From the NCBI GenBank assembly GCA_041748315.1, contig JBGTDM010000215.1, positions 1 through 8,924 on the forward strand: a DNA stretch of 8,924 nt, written 5' to 3'. A model generated the notes under the pieces. The model saw only the letters and a list, made by a program, of their open reading frames with translations. It searched no databases and was not told where the DNA came from. This document shows, one piece after another, positions 7,065 through 8,924 of this stretch; the stretch's first letter is position 1; every line of letters begins with the position of its first letter. Source of the stretch: CALMEE01 sp041748315. GTDB taxonomy: Bacteria > Planctomycetota > Planctomycetia > Pirellulales > Pirellulaceae. The position numbers were made by a program, and so were the translations under genes.

Positions 7065-8684
7065 ATGTTTACCCTCTATCTTTTCAACGTGCTGTTTTTG
7101 TTGGCAACTTGGCAACCGTTGCTTGGACCTCAGGCAACCTTGGAGTCCGAGTTTCGAGTCATGACTTGGAATATTTGGCGTGGTGGTCGTGAGGATGGAG
7201 AGGCTATTGGTCCGCAACGAGTAATCGACGTCATCATGGCAAGTGGAGCAGACATCGTCGCTGTACAGGAAACATATGGGTCGGGTGAAATACTCGCCCG
7301 AGAACTTGGGTTTCACCTTCATGCACGGGGCACGAATGTTTCCCTGCTTAGCCGTTTTCCCGTGGTCGAGGATATTTCCGTCTTTCAAGATTTTAAATGC
7401 GTCGGAGCGCTGCTCAAATTACCAAACGACCGACACGTCGCCTGCTATTCGATTTGGCTTCCCTATGCTGGAGAAATCTGGAAGGAGGGGACACGCGATA
7501 CTAGTGACGTTCATGCGATGTTGGCCGCATGTCAACCCTCGGCGATTGAATTAGCTGAAATGTGGAACGCAATTCAAGACCGGTTAAGCGATTCCAAATA
7601 TGCAGACGTTCCCATAATTATCGCCGGGGATTTTAATTCCATGTCCCATTTGGATTACGGTGAGATCGGTTTGGATCAGTATCACATGGTTGTCAATTGG
7701 CCGACGAGTCATATTTTGCTTGAAGCTGGCTTTAAAGACTCCTATCGCGAATCCAATCCAGTTATCCATCGCGCGGAAGACCGAACCTGGTCACCCCGGT
7801 TTCCAAATCAAGAGCAGGACCGAATCGATTTTGTTTACTATCGCTCACAACATTTATTGGCCGTCGAATCCAAAATAATTGATACGCATGCAGACCGGTT
7901 CCCCTCGGACCACGCTGCCGTTATGTCTCGATTTCTTTGGAGCGAGCCAGCAAACTCCCAGACGTTTGAAGGACGTGCCGCCACGTACAACATTCGCCAT
8001 GGTGCGGGGATGGATGACCAGATCGATTTGTTACGGATCGGCACGCTGCTGCGTCGTTTGGAGGCTGACTTTATTGGACTCCAAGAGGTGGATTACCGAG
8101 CGACACGAAGTGGTGAGGTTAACCAAGCCGCAGAATTGGGAAGTCAACTCGGCATGCATGCGGCCTTTGGAAAGTTCATGGACTTTCAAGGTGGTCAATA
8201 TGGAATGGCAATTCTGTCTAAACACCCGGTGATTAATGTCCACTCTGTGGAGTTGCCCAGAGGAAACGAACCGCGTATCGCGCTGGCGATCGAGGCGAGG
8301 TTACCCGGTGGCGACTCGTTAATGGTTGTGAATGTCCATTTCGACTGGGTGCGCGATGATCGTTTCCGCTTCGCACAAGCGCAAGCCTTGACGACGTTTC
8401 TGGACGAACTGTCGATACCCTACATTCTTTTGGGAGACTTTAACGATCAACGTGAATCGCGCACACTTCAATTGTTTTTTGAGCGAGCCATCGAGGCGGT
8501 CAAGCCGGAATCCGCGACTTACACCTTTCCGTCAATCGAACCAAGAACTGAGATCGATTTTATATTTGTAAGCCCGCCATCGCGGTGGAAATTTCGTGAG
8601 ACCACAGTCATCGACGAGCAACTTGCCTCCGACCATCGCCCCGTAACGACTTGGTTTCAACTTCAATCCATGGACGGTAATTAG
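7065..8684 (+). CDS. Exported protein with two tandem endonuclease/exonuclease/phosphatase domains
   Basis: This 539-residue protein is a probable metal-dependent phosphodiesterase or phosphatase of the DNase I/exonuclease III/sphingomyelinase superfamily. Residues 4-20 are hydrophobic, suggesting export. Domain 1 (about 28-292) shows TWNIW (Asn36), QET (Glu69), AGDFN (Asp189, Asn191), RIDFV (Asp255) and SDH (His283). Domain 2 (about 303-533) shows TYNIRHG (Asn309), LQEVD (Glu341), NVHFDW (His425), LGDFND (Asp458, Asn460), EIDFI (Asp498) and ASDH (His524). Domain 1 has no histidine where domain 2 has NVHFDW; it reads YSIWLPY. The substrate (nucleic acid, lipid or phosphoester) cannot be told. 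The ATG at 7065 has only a weak AAGG 11 bases upstream. The frame is open back to 6960, with a GTG at 6969 and a strong Shine-Dalgarno before an ATC at 7002. The upstream stretch 7002-7064 encodes five Arg/Lys (four Arg, one Lys), which would supply the positive n-region that the ATG-7065 signal peptide lacks. It is divergent from the heme/propeller gene. Confidence 0.86.
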   Translation: MFTLYLFNVLFLLATWQPLLGPQATLESEFRVMTWNIWRGGREDGEAIGPQRVIDVIMASGADIVAVQETYGSGEILARELGFHLHARGTNVSLLSRFPVVEDISVFQDFKCVGALLKLPNDRHVACYSIWLPYAGEIWKEGTRDTSDVHAMLAACQPSAIELAEMWNAIQDRLSDSKYADVPIIIAGDFNSMSHLDYGEIGLDQYHMVVNWPTSHILLEAGFKDSYRESNPVIHRAEDRTWSPRFPNQEQDRIDFVYYRSQHLLAVESKIIDTHADRFPSDHAAVMSRFLWSEPANSQTFEGRAATYNIRHGAGMDDQIDLLRIGTLLRRLEADFIGLQEVDYRATRSGEVNQAAELGSQLGMHAAFGKFMDFQGGQYGMAILSKHPVINVHSVELPRGNEPRIALAIEARLPGGDSLMVVNVHFDWVRDDRFRFAQAQALTTFLDELSIPYILLGDFNDQRESRTLQLFFERAIEAVKPESATYTFPSIEPRTEIDFIFVSPPSRWKFRETTVIDEQLASDHRPVTTWFQLQSMDGN

Positions 8685-8727
8685 CGGATGCTGCAGTCAT
8701 GTTGATGAGACTTGCGTGGTACGATGA

Positions 8728-8770
8728 GGGGCTCTTCCCCGGGCTGATTTGTGGCTGCCCCTATCGGGGC
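8728..8770. repeat. GC-rich double-hairpin repeat unit, copy 1
   Basis: The unit contains GGGG-CTCTT-CCCC (8728-8740) and GCCCC-TATC-GGGGC (8757-8770). Its central 22 bases (8731-8752) are identical to 8884-8905. It starts about 45 bases past the EEP stop codon, where it could also act as a transcription-ending or RNA-protecting structure. Compared with copy 2 it lacks the long left arm. Confidence 0.7.
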
Positions 8771-8811
8771 GAACTGGATTGCGACATTGTCGATTGCGTG
8801 GGGATTGTTCC

Positions 8812-8824
8812 GCCCTTTCAGGGC
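8812..8824. repeat. Small hairpin related to the flanking repeat units
   Basis: GCCCT (8812-8816) and AGGGC (8820-8824) pair perfectly around a TTC triloop. It is the same design as GCCCC-TTC-GGGGC at 8910-8922 with a compensating base-pair change in the stem, which suggests a shared, structure-preserving origin. Confidence 0.6.
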
Positions 8825-8847
8825 TTGGGATCATGAGGCTATGGTAA

Positions 8848-8924
8848 CCCGGGGCGGCGCTCAGTCCGCCTTCTGCGTACTGAGCTCTTCCCCGGGCTGA
8901 TTTGTACCCGCCCCTTCGGGGCTC
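8848..8924. repeat. REP/BIME-like palindromic repeat, copy 2, running to the window end
   Basis: CCCGGGG (8848-8854) pairs with CCCCGGG (8890-8896), and inside it GCTCAGT (8859-8865) pairs with ACTGAGC (8879-8885). This makes a two-part stem of 14 base pairs with a 4-by-4 internal loop. The shared 22-base block (8884-8905) and the hairpin GCCCC-TTC-GGGGC (8910-8922) follow. The composition and repetition resemble interspersed palindromic repeats. I recall similar GC-rich units between genes in planctomycete genomes but cannot confirm this here. The unit may continue past the window. Confidence 0.65.

Overview
The window looks like a stretch of a planctomycete chromosome, most likely Pirellulaceae-like. 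This is judged from recalled family patterns, not a search. The strongest pointer is the large minus-strand gene. It fuses a secreted sorbosone-dehydrogenase-like beta-propeller, a helical repeat middle and the C-terminal CxxCH heme domain typical of Pirellula/Verrucomicrobium proteins. The dGTPase-like and PIN-TRAM proteins also resemble planctomycete forms. Base composition is moderate, near 50% GC, with no abrupt shift except the GC-rich last 200 bases.

Layout: (1) 127-1161, plus strand, a complete class II fructose-bisphosphate aldolase of the Calvin-cycle subtype. It has a good ribosome binding site and a perfect inverted repeat just upstream. (2) 1265-2365, plus strand, a dGTPase-like HD-domain hydrolase, followed by a weak intrinsic terminator candidate. 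(3) 2366-2915, 550 bases without a credible gene. It holds small repeated AT-rich motifs, a possible promoter, and a strong hairpin ending three bases before the next start codon. (4) 2916-4013, plus strand, a membrane-anchored PIN-TRAM protein of the YacL type. (5) 4029-6560, minus strand, the secreted propeller/heme protein, convergent with the PIN-TRAM gene and only 15 bases from it. (6) 6561-7064, a 504-base divergent intergenic region. (7) 7065-8684, plus strand, a secreted protein with two tandem endonuclease/exonuclease/phosphatase (EEP) domains and an interesting start-site problem. (8) 8685-8924, a cluster of GC-rich hairpins with an exact 22-base direct repeat, resembling a REP/BIME-type interspersed repeat and cut off by the window edge.

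The five genes do not form an obvious pathway. The aldolase (central carbon metabolism), the HD hydrolase (nucleotide pool) and the PIN-TRAM protein (probable RNase or RNA-binding protein) are housekeeping-type genes in one direction. The heme/propeller protein and the tandem EEP protein are both probably exported and are transcribed divergently, so they could share a control region. No CRISPR array, tRNA, rRNA, prophage or transposase gene was found. I see no clear new multi-gene system. The points most worth a second look are the two unequal EEP domains with a perfect ribosome binding site facing an ATC codon, the hairpin over the PIN-TRAM start, and the terminal repeat cluster.
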